From Xenoacremonium recifei (Eukaryota; Ascomycota; Sordariomycetes; Hypocreales; Nectriaceae), in contig WOFQ01000066.1 in NCBI GenBank assembly GCA_012184525.1, positions 119,906-183,905 on the forward strand: a stretch of 64,000 nucleotides of DNA, in the 5' to 3' direction. Numbering within the stretch: position 1 is the stretch's first letter; each line of letters starts with the position of its first letter. Of this stretch, positions 34,149-43,874 are shown piece by piece. The notes under the pieces were generated by a model. That model did no database searches and had not been told where the DNA came from. It saw only the letters and a list, made by a program, of their open reading frames with translations. Both the position numbers and the translations under genes were made by a program.

Positions 34149-35609
34149 ATGGGTTCGCGTCTGAAACGACAATGTGCTCATCAGAGCCTCTGTATCAACT
34201 CCTCACAGCACGCGAACGAGGCTGGATTCGTAAGGATCGCTGGAGAGAAGCTTCTCGCGGCAACGACTCCATCTGGACGGAAGCTGGCTTCAACAGTCCT
34301 CTCAACTCCAGAGGAGATAATGACCGATGACTGGACGTTTCCCGCGCCGCTAGTCTTGCCGGAGGACGAGCTTTCCTGGGATGCCAAGTATCCTGGCCAG
34401 AGCATGAGATCATGGTTGAGTCTTAACAAAGAAACGCCAGTTGACTCGAGAAGAAAAACGATCTATGTTATTCCACCGCCAAAGATGACGAAAGAAGCAC
34501 AGCCGTTGATGAACGGTTGGGAAACCCCGAATGTTCCTGAGGATACCGCCGATTCTCGTGTACCAGATCAGATTGAGGATCCAAAAGTGGACGACGTTTG
34601 TGATTATCTCCGGGCATTCTATCACAAAATGGATGTGAAGAAACACAGTCCTTTCCGATGGCAACCGTGGAAGTCCAGCTCTGCATCGGACTCGAAGGCT
34701 ATAATGGGCCTAGTTAGTCCAAGTCCTACTGAAGAGATGATCGGGGTCAGGTATCGACGATCCCTCGATGGGGTCTCAACACAACAACTGAATCTTAGCG
34801 ACATTTTGGACGCGATGATTGATAGAGTACCAAGAGATGCTTACGCCATCATCATGCTAGTGGACCAAGACCTATACGAAGATGAAGAAGACGACTTTTG
34901 TTGTGGCAGAGCATTTGGCGGCAGCAGGATCGCCGTTGTCTCCTCATTTAGATACCATCCTAGCTTGGACAACTACGCCGACATCGACTACGGTCATATG
35001 TGGCCAGCATCTCACTGCCAGAGATACACTGATGGGCTTTGTTCTACAATAAAACGGCCGGCGAAGCGGGCAAAAAGCTCTGAGCTACGAAATGCCTCAG
35101 CCGCTGACACTTCACCAATGGTGGCTGCAGTAAAGGCGGCAAAGTCGACACTGAGGCCTAGAACGAGTGAAGATTGGGCCGGACTGTGGTTTTCGCGGGT
35201 TGCCCGCACTGTTGCTCACGAACTTGGTCACTGTCTGCGTTTCGATCACTGTGTTTACTATGCATGCGTTATGCAAGGGACGGCCAGCGTAACCGAGGAC
35301 GTGAGACAGCCGCCGTATCTCTGTGCGGTCTGTTTAGCCAAGCTGTCATATGCCATGGCCTTGCATGTAGGCTCTAGGGGCTCTACCGTGGACCTACAGA
35401 GACGTTACATCAAGGAACGGTACGAAGCGATTCGGGAGTATTGCGGCAAGTGGGAACATATTGGCATGTTTTCTGGATGGAATGCCTGGGTGTCTGGGAG
35501 ACTGGACCAAATTGGCGGAGATTCTAAGGTGGAAGTGGTCGTGAGAGAGGCCCCGAAGAGAAGAACTGCGGCTGATTTTGCGCTCCTACTAAACTCGGAT
35601 GACGACTAA
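34149..35609 (+). CDS. Archaemetzincin-type zinc metalloprotease (M54)
   Basis: A 486-aa single-exon protein with the archaemetzincin signature. His357, His361 and His367 (AHELGHCLRFDHC) bind the catalytic zinc with Glu358 as base. Cys368, Cys373 and the pair Cys392/Cys395 (CAVC) form the second, structural zinc site that distinguishes this family (HEXXHX5HCX4CXM ... CXXC). Met375 is the metzincin Met-turn. The N-terminal third includes PPPKMTKEAQPL and is longer than in bacterial and archaeal members; the segment AYAIIMLVDQDLYED followed by IAVVSSFRYHP is the expected core. Human AMZ1/AMZ2 are aminopeptidase-like; the fungal function is unknown. There is no signal peptide, so it is probably intracellular. 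Confidence 0.9.
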   Translation: MGSRLKRQCAHQSLCINSSQHANEAGFVRIAGEKLLAATTPSGRKLASTVLSTPEEIMTDDWTFPAPLVLPEDELSWDAKYPGQSMRSWLSLNKETPVDSRRKTIYVIPPPKMTKEAQPLMNGWETPNVPEDTADSRVPDQIEDPKVDDVCDYLRAFYHKMDVKKHSPFRWQPWKSSSASDSKAIMGLVSPSPTEEMIGVRYRRSLDGVSTQQLNLSDILDAMIDRVPRDAYAIIMLVDQDLYEDEEDDFCCGRAFGGSRIAVVSSFRYHPSLDNYADIDYGHMWPASHCQRYTDGLCSTIKRPAKRAKSSELRNASAADTSPMVAAVKAAKSTLRPRTSEDWAGLWFSRVARTVAHELGHCLRFDHCVYYACVMQGTASVTEDVRQPPYLCAVCLAKLSYAMALHVGSRGSTVDLQRRYIKERYEAIREYCGKWEHIGMFSGWNAWVSGRLDQIGGDSKVEVVVREAPKRRTAADFALLLNSDDD

Positions 35610-36030
35610 TAAGTCTCGGTTGCATCATCGAGGTGATAGTACAGGGCAAACATAGATGCGGGCTGGGCCAAGTTGGTATCTCTGGGTCGATTACATATAT
35701 GCTACACACAATAAATGCAACACCAGAGTAATTGCGGCTTCAATCACTTCCCGGGCTTCATATCTACAGTCCGAAGCCACCCCGATCGGCATCGTCCCGG
35801 GATCGGATGTGCCCGTGCGGGGCCGGAAGTTGGCCGCTGTGCTCCGTTATCCGGACCCTAGTAATAAGGGCCGCTTGTTGCTGATCGCTCTTCCCTCTGT
35901 GATACTGCGCAATCGCACCTTCCCCTCTTTCCTCCCGTAAACTCTCACAGATCACAGACTGGGATCTCTTAGTAGAGCGGGAAACGCTTCTCCTTCATAT
36001 ATCCCTCTCCTCCATTGAGCAGCGCCCGAG
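35610..36030. other. Intergenic region with promoter
   Basis: 421 bp between tandem plus-strand genes. A TATA-like CATATATC lies at about 35996-36003, some 30 bp before the peptidase ATG. No gene is seen. Confidence 0.5.
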
Positions 36031-37810
36031 ATGGCTTCGCTGTTACTCGCCGCTGCCGGCATTGTCGGGGTTTCGGCCTTTGTATCGGCTCCCATCGGAG
36101 GAGTCCGACAGATACCCCTCGGCGGCCAAGGCGCTGTGTCCGACTTCAATTGTGACCTGCCTCCCGTTCTGGACCCTTCTGCTGATGGACTTCCCTCCGC
36201 TGAGAGTCTCTTCTCCTCTCACAATGCATTGCTGAAGCAGGTTGACAGACTGCAGGCCATTGTGAGAGTGCCTTCAATCTGCTACGATGATCTCGGCGGT
36301 TTCGATGAAGATGAGAGATGGGCGCCTTTCTACACGCTACACAAGGTTCTTCAAACGACGTTTCCAGTCCTGTGAGTGTTAACCTCAGACTCTGTTTCGC
36401 TCCCATACTCACGCTGGTAGTCATGAGCGAGCGACGGTGGAGAAGGTCAACAGATTCGGTCTTATTTACACCATTGAAGGCTCCGACCCGTCTTTGGAGC
36501 CTGTGTTGCTGGCTGCTCATCAAGACGTCGTTCCCGTGCCGGATGAATCTACCTGGACTCATCCACCTTTCGATGCCTACTTTGACGGGGAATATGTCTG
36601 GGGTCGGGGCTCGTCTGACGACAAGAACAGCTTGACAGCCATCCTGTCTGCAGTCGAGACGCTTCTCTCCAATTCGGATTGGACGCCGAAACGAAGTTTC
36701 GTTCTGGCATTCGGTTTTGATGAAGAGTGCTCGGGCTACCGGGGCGCGGCTCACATTGACCAGGTCCTTACGGAGAGATATGGCGAGAACGGCCTTGCGA
36801 TGATCCTGGACGAAGGTGGACTCGGCATTATGGCCATAGGAGACACTGTATATGCACTACCAGCCGTCATGGAGAAGGGCCACGTCGACATCTGGATGAC
36901 ACTCCGCGTGAATGGTGGCCACAGTTCTGTTCCACTCCCTCACACTGGGATCGGCATCATCTCTGAGATTGTCACGGCTCTCGAAGCGAACCCCTACGAG
37001 CCCCAACTTCTGAAAGGAAGCCCTGTATACAACCACATGGTGTGCATTGCGCGCCACTCTCCCAACGTTATGCCCAAGATTGCTGAGCTCATTGAGAAGG
37101 GTGATCTGTCAGGACTTGCGGAGGAGATATCGGGCACAAGTCCAATCGGTCGGTACTTGATCCAGACATCGCAGGCTGTGGATATCATTGAAGCCGGAGC
37201 CAAGATCAATGCCATGCCGGAAGTGGTCACGCTAGGAGTGAACTACCGAATTGCCCCCCAGGACAGTATTCCCAAGGTGCAACACAACGTGGTCAAGTTC
37301 ATCGACGAGGTTGTCAAGAAGTATAACCTAGATGTCCAAGCCTTCGAAGGAGATGAAGAATATGCAGACTATGTCCGAGAGCGTTTCCCTGAAGACATGG
37401 CGATGGCAGAATATGAGGTAGACTACAACGGCACTCTCATCTTGGTGGCGAGCGAGGCATCTAAGGTCACGCCCGTGGCCCCAACCAGTGATGCCGTCTG
37501 GGACGTGTTTTCAGGAACTGTTCAGCATACTCTTGCTGTTGAGGGCGGAACAGTTGTTCCTGTTGGTGAAATCATGACAGGCAACACCGACACCAGACAT
37601 TACCTCAGTAAGACATCTTGGACAAATTTTGGGTTGCATGCTGACATTGCTTTAGATCTCTCCCCCAAAATTTACCGCTGGACCCCGAACCGAGAGCGTG
37701 GGGACGACCACATCCATACCGTTGACGAGCGAATTAGGATGACTTCCCATTTGGAGGTCGTCCGTCTTTATTATGACCTTATCCGCAACTTTGATGCTGC
37801 GGACTTCTAA
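36031..37810 (+). CDS. M20 family carboxypeptidase (Cps1-like)
   Basis: A zinc-dependent Gly-Xaa carboxypeptidase-like enzyme of 560 aa, probably vacuolar: yeast carboxypeptidase S (Cps1) is the model. Exons are 36031-36371, 36421-37607 and 37656-37810, with joins at PVLHERATV and HYLNLSPKIY. The N-terminus is a hydrophobic signal anchor (LLLAAAGIVGVSAFVSA). Metal and catalytic residues are His147 and Asp149 in AAHQDVVPV, Asp180 in GRGSSDD and Glu215-Glu216 in FDEECSG; a late histidine lies in DTRHYL. The dimerisation domain starts near HVDIWMTLRVNGGHSS. The second intron is 48 nt with no stop, so its retention would insert 16 residues without breaking the frame. Confidence 0.94.
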
Positions 37811-38505
37811 GGTCGTTCAAGATGGTTGAAGAGACAGTTTAATTTCTTGTCACCTACCCTATGTAACAAAACGGATGTTGTGAGATCTGCATCCACGCCC
37901 GAAATATGTCTCAGTTACCCCTCTGCTCACCCGCTCTCTAACACAACGCGATGTGATGCATGATCGTGCCATAATGAATCCTCATCCACGTTCCCAAGGA
38001 TTTTGCTGCTCTTCCTGGACAAAAGAATGTATAGCCGGACCAGTTACCGAAGCGGATGTCGAGCACGAGACCTGAAAACCTTTTTCTTACTGCATCTCAG
38101 ACGAGTGGGAAGCATCTTACTGGTTGAAAGAGCTCAGCTGAGGCAATTGGGCAGGTGTTAGGCTGGAAATGCAGTAGCATCTGCAAGTATGTGTTGCTTG
38201 TGTAGGCGGAGGGCGCATAGATGCGGGGTGTGATGAAGAGATCGGGGGCCAATGGGGTAAATGAAACAACTTCATTATTAATGCATGAAAAGAGTTGGTC
38301 ATTCGTAGGTGCTAGCTGCATGCCTCTTGCAGGACGAAGCTATTTCAAACGTGACTAGCACAGCAATACAACGCCAAACTCCGCTCATGAGGGCCTTGAG
38401 GCCATCCATCTTGAATCCCTTTTGGTAACAGACAATTCGAATGCTCACTTGATCAACGCTGTTTGTAGCGTGACACGGCCCTTGACGACCGAACCACACG
38501 TGCTC
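37811..38505. other. Convergent intergenic region
   Basis: About 700 bp between two converging genes; it should contain both 3' untranslated regions. No gene or repeat is supported. Confidence 0.5.
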
Positions 38506-39441
38506 CTAGAGTGTCTCCTCCAACGACATGACAGCTTGGAACCCGTCCACGATGGTGTTGAGCTCCTTCTGTGATGGTCCCACGCAAGGCCTTCTCGGCT
38601 CACCTCCATAGCCGGCATAATGCCCCAATGCAGCCTTCACACCTACAAAGCCCGTCTGAATAGCCGTCCAGTCTGCCTTTGCCACAACAGCCTGGAGCTG
38701 CCGGGCTTCCTGCCACTTGCCTTCGTCGGCAAGCTCCATGATGCGGATACAAGCGCGGGGACAGAGATTGGCGAGCCCTGCAATGGTGCCGTTGGCGCCC
38801 ACCACGTGGCCCTGGAGGATGAAGTCGGCGCTGCCGCCACCGACGAAGAAGCCTTCTGGACACTCGGCTGCCACGCGGGCGAGCTTGCCCGTGTTGCCGC
38901 AAGTGAGCTTGACGCCCACGACGTTGGGGTGCTTCGCAATGCTGAGGATGGTGTCGGAGCTCAAGTCGCGGCCGGAGGCTGCTCCAGGGAAGTTGTATAC
39001 GAGGATGGGAACCGGGCTCTGTTCAGCGACTTCGTAGAAATGTTGGATGATGAGGTCGTCTGAGACAAGGCTGTTGTAATAGCTCGGCGGGAGAACCAGC
39101 GCATGCGTGGCCCCGGATCTTCCAGCATCGACGCAGAGCTGGATCGTCTCCTTGGTGCCTTGAGCACCACAGCCGGCAATGAGAGGGACATCCGTGCTGC
39201 TAGCTTCGTGAAGGATAGTATCTCTCGCGATGCGGATGATGGATGCCCGCTCGGCGTTGGAAAGATGAACAGCTTCGCCGTTCGAGCCGTGAACGACAAT
39301 CCCGGCGGCTCCTGCGTTGAGGAGGTTGATGATGTGCCGCTCGAGCGCGGCGGTGTCGACGTCGTCCTTGGGCGTGAAGAAGGCGACTGTTGGGACGTAG
39401 ACGCCGTTCTTCAAGCGCAGGGGTTCGGCTTTGGCGGCCAT
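38506..39441 (-). CDS. DapA/NAL-family aldolase (2-keto-3-deoxy-sugar-acid or hydroxy-oxoglutarate type)
   Basis: A class I (Schiff-base) aldolase of the dihydrodipicolinate synthase superfamily, 311 aa, one exon. The Schiff-base lysine is Lys178 in VVGVKLTCGN and the catalytic Tyr is Tyr149 in ILVYNFPG; GIVVHGSNGEAVHLS replaces the GTTGE of true DapA. Fungi make lysine by the aminoadipate route and lack a DHDPS role, so the likely reactions are retro-aldol cleavage of 2-keto-3-deoxy-hexonates, as by Lga1 in galacturonate catabolism, or of 4-hydroxy-2-oxoglutarate. The ATG at 39441 is the first of the frame. No other galacturonate-pathway gene lies in the window, so the substrate is open. Confidence 0.9.
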   Translation of the reverse strand: MAAKAEPLRLKNGVYVPTVAFFTPKDDVDTAALERHIINLLNAGAAGIVVHGSNGEAVHLSNAERASIIRIARDTILHEASSTDVPLIAGCGAQGTKETIQLCVDAGRSGATHALVLPPSYYNSLVSDDLIIQHFYEVAEQSPVPILVYNFPGAASGRDLSSDTILSIAKHPNVVGVKLTCGNTGKLARVAAECPEGFFVGGGSADFILQGHVVGANGTIAGLANLCPRACIRIMELADEGKWQEARQLQAVVAKADWTAIQTGFVGVKAALGHYAGYGGEPRRPCVGPSQKELNTIVDGFQAVMSLEETL

Positions 39442-40975
39442 TTTGAGGATCAAGTAGGAACGGACAAATGCAGTTTTTAATGAAATTGAAGATGTATTGA
39501 GAGAGAAGGAGTATGGTTTATGTAGAGTTCAGAAAAGCAAACAAACATTTCGAAACGTCGTCGCTTAAGCACGGTCATGTACTATGTACTCCGGAGTAAA
39601 AGGTCAGCTGCTCATGTACAACCAATTGAAGGCAGCACCGTCTCAGCCACTCCGCTTGGAGCAGGCCATTCAGGACAAACAACGGCCAAGCAAACATCAT
39701 CCATCACGAGCGGTGTCATCTCGGCAGATGGCATGGCTTCACAGAAACGTGGGGGTTAGCTGAAGGTAGTCATGAGCTTGAGCTGGACGCTGTTATAAGC
39801 AGGATAGACATGTCTGGTCCCTGATTAGCAGTAGTCATCATAAGAGGATCAACGAGGGATTGACAATAGCACCGGAGACGATTATTATTTGCTTTGGAGT
39901 TCTGCCCGTATCCCGAGGGTCTGAGTGAAGCTCAACATTGAGCCTGAAGAGACCAGATCCTCGCTGGCGTGATTGGATGCCACCCATATCTCTGAGCATC
40001 GTCTGGGGTAGGGGTCAGAAGCAGGTACCATCTGTTCGCCGGTCGCCTGACCAAAGCCCGGGTCAGCGATTGGTTCCAGACAGAGCAAACAAGACGCAAT
40101 GAGGCGTGTGACGGTTACGTCCATCTCACAACCCCCACGCGCTGTGTCGCGACGAGTTGCGGCGGCCAATAACGAAGCCGAATTGGCTATGATTGCTTCG
40201 TCTTCGCCATGGTCGTCAGCTTCTCAGCTCGCCCAGCTGCTTGGGACGCGTCCAAGCTCGATGGCTAGTCAGCGCTAGAGGCAGATCTAGGGGCTCGTTT
40301 TCGTGGGGGAGGGGATGAGGGGAGAGCTCGCAATTGCAATCTGGCGACGCTGACTCGCTGGTTGAGGGACAGCAGGCTGAAGAGGCCGATTGAGCACTGG
40401 TGATGGTGAAGTGATGGAGTTTCAGGAGTTGAGTCCGTTGAGCAGCGCGCAGAGACGAGATCTCACGTGCTGGCTGGGCGTGGGGGAGGCGACAGGGGCT
40501 GATAGATGGATGCTGTCGAACTATTCATGTCTTCAACATTGTCACCGCATGGCGGCGATCAGTTCGTCATGGTCATACGAATCTGCCAAATCCTGGCTTG
40601 AGCCCTGGCGAATCTGCGACTTTGGTGAGACGGGGCCGGGTCTCTCGGATGCGGCCGATCGCAGTGCGTAGCATTGGCGAATCCCCGTTCATTTTGCGTG
40701 ATTGGGATGGACGGTTGGGTGCTGGAGCTCGTGTTGTCAGGCCATGGCTCGCTGACTTCACCGCACTCACTTAGTATACTGCCTGAGGTCGCTTTAACAA
40801 TCGGTTAAGTTGAGATGATCTGATACATTGTTTCAACACAAAACATGACATGTTCATAATAAACAACCCTGGTCTCCCACCCAGAAAAATTTCGAACTCG
40901 TCATCAGTCCCAGCCTCGTTCAGACGTATCGAAATCAGAATTCCGCATGTTGAATCCCCACCGGAACCTGCGGAC
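39442..40975. other. Intergenic region
   Basis: 1.5 kb with no supported gene. Reading frames are short and lack ATG starts or family features. It holds the aldolase promoter and the 3' side of the sulfotransferase-like gene. Confidence 0.45.
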
Positions 40976-41948
40976 TTAGAACCGGCCGCCGAGACGCGTC
41001 TTCCAAGCAAGATATGTACCATAAGCCATGGCGCCGTAGACCGTAGCCTTCCCCACCAACTTCAGGAGGTTATCCATGGCCCGTTGGGTGCTCTGTCCCC
41101 TGAGCTCGACAGCGTTGGCCAGAAAGTGCTCCTTGTCGTTGAGGCGCGGGAACGGGGCCTCGACCATCTCGCCCGTCTTCTCGTCCTTGATCATTGGGAT
41201 GGGAACTTCGAGCCACTCACACAGCGGCTTCCACCCGTCCTTGATAGTGTACTCGAGGCAACGCTCCTTGGGGATGCGCTCACGATACTCGGCATACTGG
41301 TTATGGAACCAGGCAATCGCCTTATCCTTCTCCTGTCCGTGATCGTAGGGCAGCACAATGCTTGAGAGAGTCTTGCCGTATGCAGCCATGCTGCGCATGC
41401 CCTTGTCGAAGATGACGCAGAACAGCATCTGGAGGAAGATCCCGACCTTGCGAGGCTTGGTGGTCGGGTAGATGGTATGCAGCACACTCGTATACCAGGC
41501 CTCCGGGTCACGGCTCATGATGACCACCTTGGCCTCGGGATATGCCAGCGCAATATCCGCCGCTACAGGCGCGGATGGCATATCGCAGACGGCCTGGCAG
41601 TCGCCCAGCAGCTTGTCCCAGTCCTCGCGTTCAAACATAGGGCCCTCGCCAGCAAACTTGGCCTTGAAGGCGCGCACCCACTGCGGTGCACGGGAAGGGT
41701 CTGTAATCAGCGTGTGCATGTGATAGACGTCCGCGAAGCCCAATTGGTACAGCGCGGCTCGCATACCTGCAAAGAGGTGTGGTTAGTGATCTGATCTGAT
41801 CTGGATTGGATGTCATGGCTGTTGTGTCTGCCACAGGGGCGATTGCGTGCTGGGAGGACGAACTAAGCGTTCCCGTGCGGTGCGCGCTGCAGACAACTAC
41901 GCGCATCGGCACAATGCGGCCGGGGACTTCGGCACCTGTGGGAATCAT
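40976..41948 (-). CDS. P-loop sulfotransferase-like protein
   Basis: A fungal-type sulfotransferase-family protein (Sulfotransfer_4-like), 291 aa. Exons are 41948-41864 and 41766-40976; the intron (41865 side to 41767, about 97 nt, with a GTTCGT donor) is removed to give RTGTLSMRAALYQLGF. The P-loop-like SAHRTGTLS (residues 21-29) would bind the 5'-phosphosulfate of PAPS, and VVIMSRDPEAWYTS is the matching 3'-phosphate motif. The C-terminal 40 residues include a membrane-prone helix (ATVYGAMAYGTYLAW) followed by basic residues, so it may be tail-anchored. Many fungal members have no known substrate. Two in-frame ATGs (41948 and 41906) are possible; the first matches relatives with a short lead before PMRVVVCS. 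The intron contains a GATCT pentamer repeat. Confidence 0.88.
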
Positions 41949-43874
41949 GGTGGCAGTTAATAGTGGTGAAGGTGGCGATCTCGGACGCGTGGGATTTGGT
42001 GTTTTGACACTGTCGCAGCTTTTGCAATCTGTCTTGTTTCACCGCGTTCTGTCGCACCCTCACGCTGTTGCACCGTGATCTCTTTTATATCGAGCTCTGG
42101 GCGTGCCAGCTCAGACACGTCCGTCAGCGATGTCAGCACGGAGCGTTGCCAAGTGGAGGATATTGCACGTAAGCTACGAATACGGAGATTCAAAAGCCCG
42201 TTGCTTGAGCTCTCGAGAGTCAAAACGACTCCGTAATACCCACGACGGCTCGCGGGCCGTCGCTGGCTGCCCCCATAATAAGGGCGCTTCGGATGTCGGG
42301 GGCCCGGAGGGGAAAAGCCTAAGTCCGTGGAGACGGAAGCTTATGACTGGAATGGGTAGCTGACGCTCCGTTCTTCTCCGCATGCAGGCTAGACTGGATG
42401 AAGGCTGAATCCCGCAGGATGAAGAGAATTTCCATCCATCTTCTTTTGCTGACTTTTCTCGAAAGAAAGGGTGGTGTTGTCAGAGTTTTCATGGCTGAAG
42501 GTGTTGCGCCGCCACAGCCACGCCAGCCGGTAATGGAAGCCCTCCGTTATCGATAACGGGCCACCGTGCTCCGTGGGGGCTTGTTGAATGGCCAGCTGGA
42601 CCAATTCAAGGCCCACGAGCGCGACTCAACGATCCTGCTCCGCAGCTCTTCTATACATAGGCGCTGTTGCTAATCTGGGCAGTTCTAGGCACCAGAAATA
42701 ATCCCAATTCCCCTCCATCGCGAAGCCCGGCTTGCGGATACTCCCCGATGGAGTCCCGTCGCCCGTCCACTTGACGCGGCGGCACTCCAGCGGGCGCGGG
42801 ATGGTGGGTGGCCGCCAGATCTACAGCGCATCCCCCCCTGGAACGCCCCTGGAAGAAACCCACTGAAGCCGCTGCAGCGTCCCTGGAGCACAGGCCATGT
42901 TGGGCAGCCGCTGGCGCCTCGGTACGCCGGCTTAGGAAATCCCGGCGCAGTGGGCACGTGGCGGGGTTGTGGCGGCGGCTGTTCCTGCCCCTGGGCCCTG
43001 GCGCAACCTTCCCTGCTTCTCTGCTATTCCCTGCTAGGGCCCTCGACAAATCGTAGATGGCGATGCAAATTCTCAACAGCCCAGAACGAACTCGCCTCAC
43101 CGATCCATCCCTGTTGCGGCCGGCTCGTCTCTAGCGGACTCCCCGTCACTGGCCAATCCAGTCCTCGCCGGCCGATCGAGAGACATGCAGCACTGGCGCA
43201 ATCAGCACATCGACTGCACGTTCGCCTTGGCGCGACCCTGGCTGGTTGGGCTCTGCAGAGTGAGTCCCTCAACTCCATCGTCATTTCTCGCGATCACGGC
43301 AGCCGTGGCCCACGATGGGGGCATTAACAATGCGGACCCGACTCTACCCTGATAAGCCACGGCCAACAGTCACCCGAAACCCGGCATGATCTGCTCGAGA
43401 CCGCCCGTTGACTCCCTGCCGCGCGGCACCGCAAGCCCGGCCAGCAGCAAGCACATGCCACCAGCACCAGCCCAGCCTCGATAAACTTCAGGCCCAGCTC
43501 GCCCGTCATACGAAGCTCTACGTCACTAGGCTTGAAGTCTTCACGGAGCCTCCCACCGGCATGCTGTCTCGGTCCTCTTTCGGCGACCCACCGCGCCTTA
43601 TCTTGGCTCTTTTCATCCGTTCGCCCCTGGGATGGATGGATGGGATCCAGAACTCTGAAAAGGCCCAGTTTTGTTTTCCTGCCCAAGGGCAATTAATGTC
43701 GAGCCTCCCGTCGTCAGTCTGCCGTGGAATGAGGAATCCTTTCCCCCTTGAGAGCTCTCTGAGCCGGCCCTGAGAGACAAGGTCTCGAATCGGGGCGCCA
43801 TCTCGAAAAATTTCACACAAAACAACCAAACTCCAAGCATCCCGACGCCTCGTCCAACGCCTCGTTGACTCAAA
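41949..43874. other. Divergent intergenic region
   Basis: 1.9 kb between divergent genes. GC-rich frames in 42650-43330 overlap on both strands without family resemblance and are not called. A TATA box for the minus-strand gene lies at about 42080-42091. The region before 43875 is the Prm10-like gene's leader. Confidence 0.5.
42080..42091 (-). promoter_or_regulatory. TATA box of the sulfotransferase-like gene
   Basis: On the minus strand GATATAAAAGAG lies about 135 bp upstream of the ATG at 41948, a good core-promoter match by sequence and spacing. Confidence 0.5.

Noticed and set aside
42651..43327. GC-rich frames on both strands before the Prm10-like gene
   Set aside because: Mutually overlapping, Arg/Gly/Pro-biased, no family match; likely promoter DNA.
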